Assembly: GCA_030740335.1 (NCBI GenBank)
Contig: JASLXL010000124.1
Span: 1 to 6,881 of the forward strand
Source of the DNA: SAR202 cluster bacterium
Lineage (GTDB): Bacteria > Chloroflexota > Dehalococcoidia > SAR202 > CAJWER01
Length of the DNA: 6,881 nt
Direction of reading: 5' to 3'
A program made the position numbers and the translations under genes. The stretch's first letter is position 1. Each line of letters opens with the position of its first letter. A model generated the notes under the pieces. That model saw only the letters and a list, made by a program, of their open reading frames with translations, had not been told where the DNA came from and made no database searches. Positions 6,317 through 6,881 of the stretch are shown one piece after another.

Positions 6317-6345
6317 ACTATATCATTTATGCAAGTCTTTTTGAA
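6317..6345 (-). promoter_or_regulatory. Possible promoter for the DUF1559 operon
   Basis: On the minus strand TTCAAA (6345-6340) and TATAGT (6322-6317) are separated by 17 nt. They match the -35 consensus at four and the -10 at five of six positions. The -35 lies within the first unit of the 17-nt tandem repeat, so unit number could affect expression. The region is AT-rich, so chance similarity is possible. Confidence 0.28.
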
Positions 6346-6377
6346 GATAACCTCTTTTTGAAGATAACCTCTTTTTG
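6336..6377 (+). repeat. 17-nt tandem repeat, about 2.5 units
   Basis: TCTTTTTGAAGATAACC occurs exactly at 6336-6352 and 6353-6369, then a partial unit TCTTTTTG at 6370-6377. The unit differs from the 17-nt repeat near 580, although the period is the same. Located between divergent genes and overlapping the possible minus-strand promoter. Confidence 0.85.
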
Positions 6378-6441
6378 GTTCTTCAGGTATTTTAGTGGCT
6401 AATTCCTGCTGGGAATATTGGGTATTCTAAAAAACATCCAA

Positions 6442-6477
6442 ATCGGGATCGGGATCGAGATCGCTATCGGGATCGGA
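6442..6477 (+). repeat. Hexanucleotide array ATCGNN, six units
   Basis: The six consecutive hexamers are ATCGGG, ATCGGG, ATCGAG, ATCGCT, ATCGGG and ATCGGA. The array ends 5 nt before the ATG of the four-helix-bundle gene, where a ribosome binding site would lie. The last bases of the window (TTCGATCCCGA) are the reverse complement of the same pattern, hinting at an inverted array after the gene. Confidence 0.85.
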
Positions 6478-6482
6478 ACAAT

Positions 6483-6881
6483 ATGACACTGAGACACGAA
6501 CAACTAGATGTTTACCGCCTCTCTATAGGCTACGTTGCATGGGTCTATGAAAAGGTCGACAGCCTGAAAGGAGTCCATCGGTCTGCTCGCGACCAATGGC
6601 TTCGCGCCAGCCAATCGATACCGCTGAACATTGCTGAAGGCAACGGCAAGACAACGGAGGCTGATCGAAGGGGGGTATTTTGAAATTGCTCGTGGGTCGG
6701 CATTGGAATGTGCCGCGATTCAGGATGTTCTGGTGGTCGGAAAAGGATTGAGTGGTGAGGAAAGCCAAGAACGGAAGATGGAACTGGACCGTATTGTAGC
6801 AATGCTCAGTCGCTTGGGCGGTAGAGGCTACTCGGTCAAGGAGGATCCTGCTACATACGGAACTGCGGAATTCGATCCCGA
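6483..6881 (+). pseudogene. Four-helix-bundle protein (23S rRNA IVS-type), frameshifted
   Basis: The first frame gives MTLRHEQLDVYRLSIGYVAW and later WLRASQSIPLNIAEGNGKTT, characteristic of the four-helix-bundle / 23S rRNA intervening-sequence protein family. It stops at 6683 after 66 codons. Dropping one G from the G6 run at 6670-6675 continues the family as YFEIARGSALECAAIQDVL, then ERKMELDRIVAMLSRLGGRG, and stays open to the right edge. Total length near 130 aa agrees with the family, so almost the whole gene is here. The exact function of these small helical proteins is unknown; some lie within 23S rRNA intervening sequences, but no rRNA is visible here. The frameshift may be a real mutation, slippage in the G-run, or a base-calling error. 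No clear Shine-Dalgarno site precedes the ATG. Confidence 0.8.

Noticed and set aside
1..6881. tRNA, rRNA, or insertion sequence with a transposase
   Set aside because: No cloverleaf-like segment, rRNA-like block or transposase motif was seen in any frame, even though the four-helix-bundle gene family is associated with rRNA intervening sequences.

Overview
This window looks like chromosomal DNA from a Planctomycetota-type (PVC superphylum) or similar environmental bacterium. Genes are GC-rich and intergenic DNA is AT-rich. Diagnostic content: a DUF1559 pseudopilin, two Tat-exported TIM-barrel glycosidase-like proteins (GHL10 / family-10-glycosylhydrolase-like), an Asp-box sialidase-like beta-propeller, and a four-helix-bundle (23S rRNA IVS-type) protein. 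The phylum is inferred from these families, because no rRNA or marker gene is present.

Layout. (1) Positions 1-553, minus strand: the 5' end of an unrecognised gene running off the left edge (start near 182) and a doubtful 78-codon ORF. (2) Positions 554-804: AT-rich DNA with a 17-nt repeat in three copies, a perfect 27-bp inverted repeat with a 2-nt centre, a near-consensus promoter (TTGACT-17-TAAAAT), and a scrap of glycosidase-gene sequence just ahead of the first start codon. (3) Positions 805-4023, plus strand: an intact Tat-GHL10-like gene; then a scrambled stretch (2225-2640) built from the head of a sialidase-like gene joined to the middle of a GHL10-like gene; then a Tat leader fused to a full-length sialidase-like reading frame broken by one in-frame TGA where a Trp codon is expected. 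(4) Positions 4118-6204, minus strand: a DUF1559 gene with a short C-terminus overlapping by 4 bases (ATGA) a second Tat-GHL10-like gene, so the two are probably one operon converging on the plus-strand cluster. (5) Positions 6205-6881: an AT-rich upstream region with a hairpin, a 17-nt tandem repeat and an ATCGNN hexamer array, then a four-helix-bundle gene with a one-base frameshift in a G6 run.

The intact genes suggest export of folded, sugar-active or surface proteins by the Tat pathway, with the GHL10-like and sialidase-like proteins as a working pair. The most notable observation is that 762-3108 reads as the eroded remains of a tandem array of [Tat-GHL10-like, sialidase-like] units. 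The joints fall at 6-12 nt identities, and one joint appears to have given the sialidase-like protein its Tat signal. The second notable item is the hairpin/direct-repeat element at 566-759, which no gene explains.
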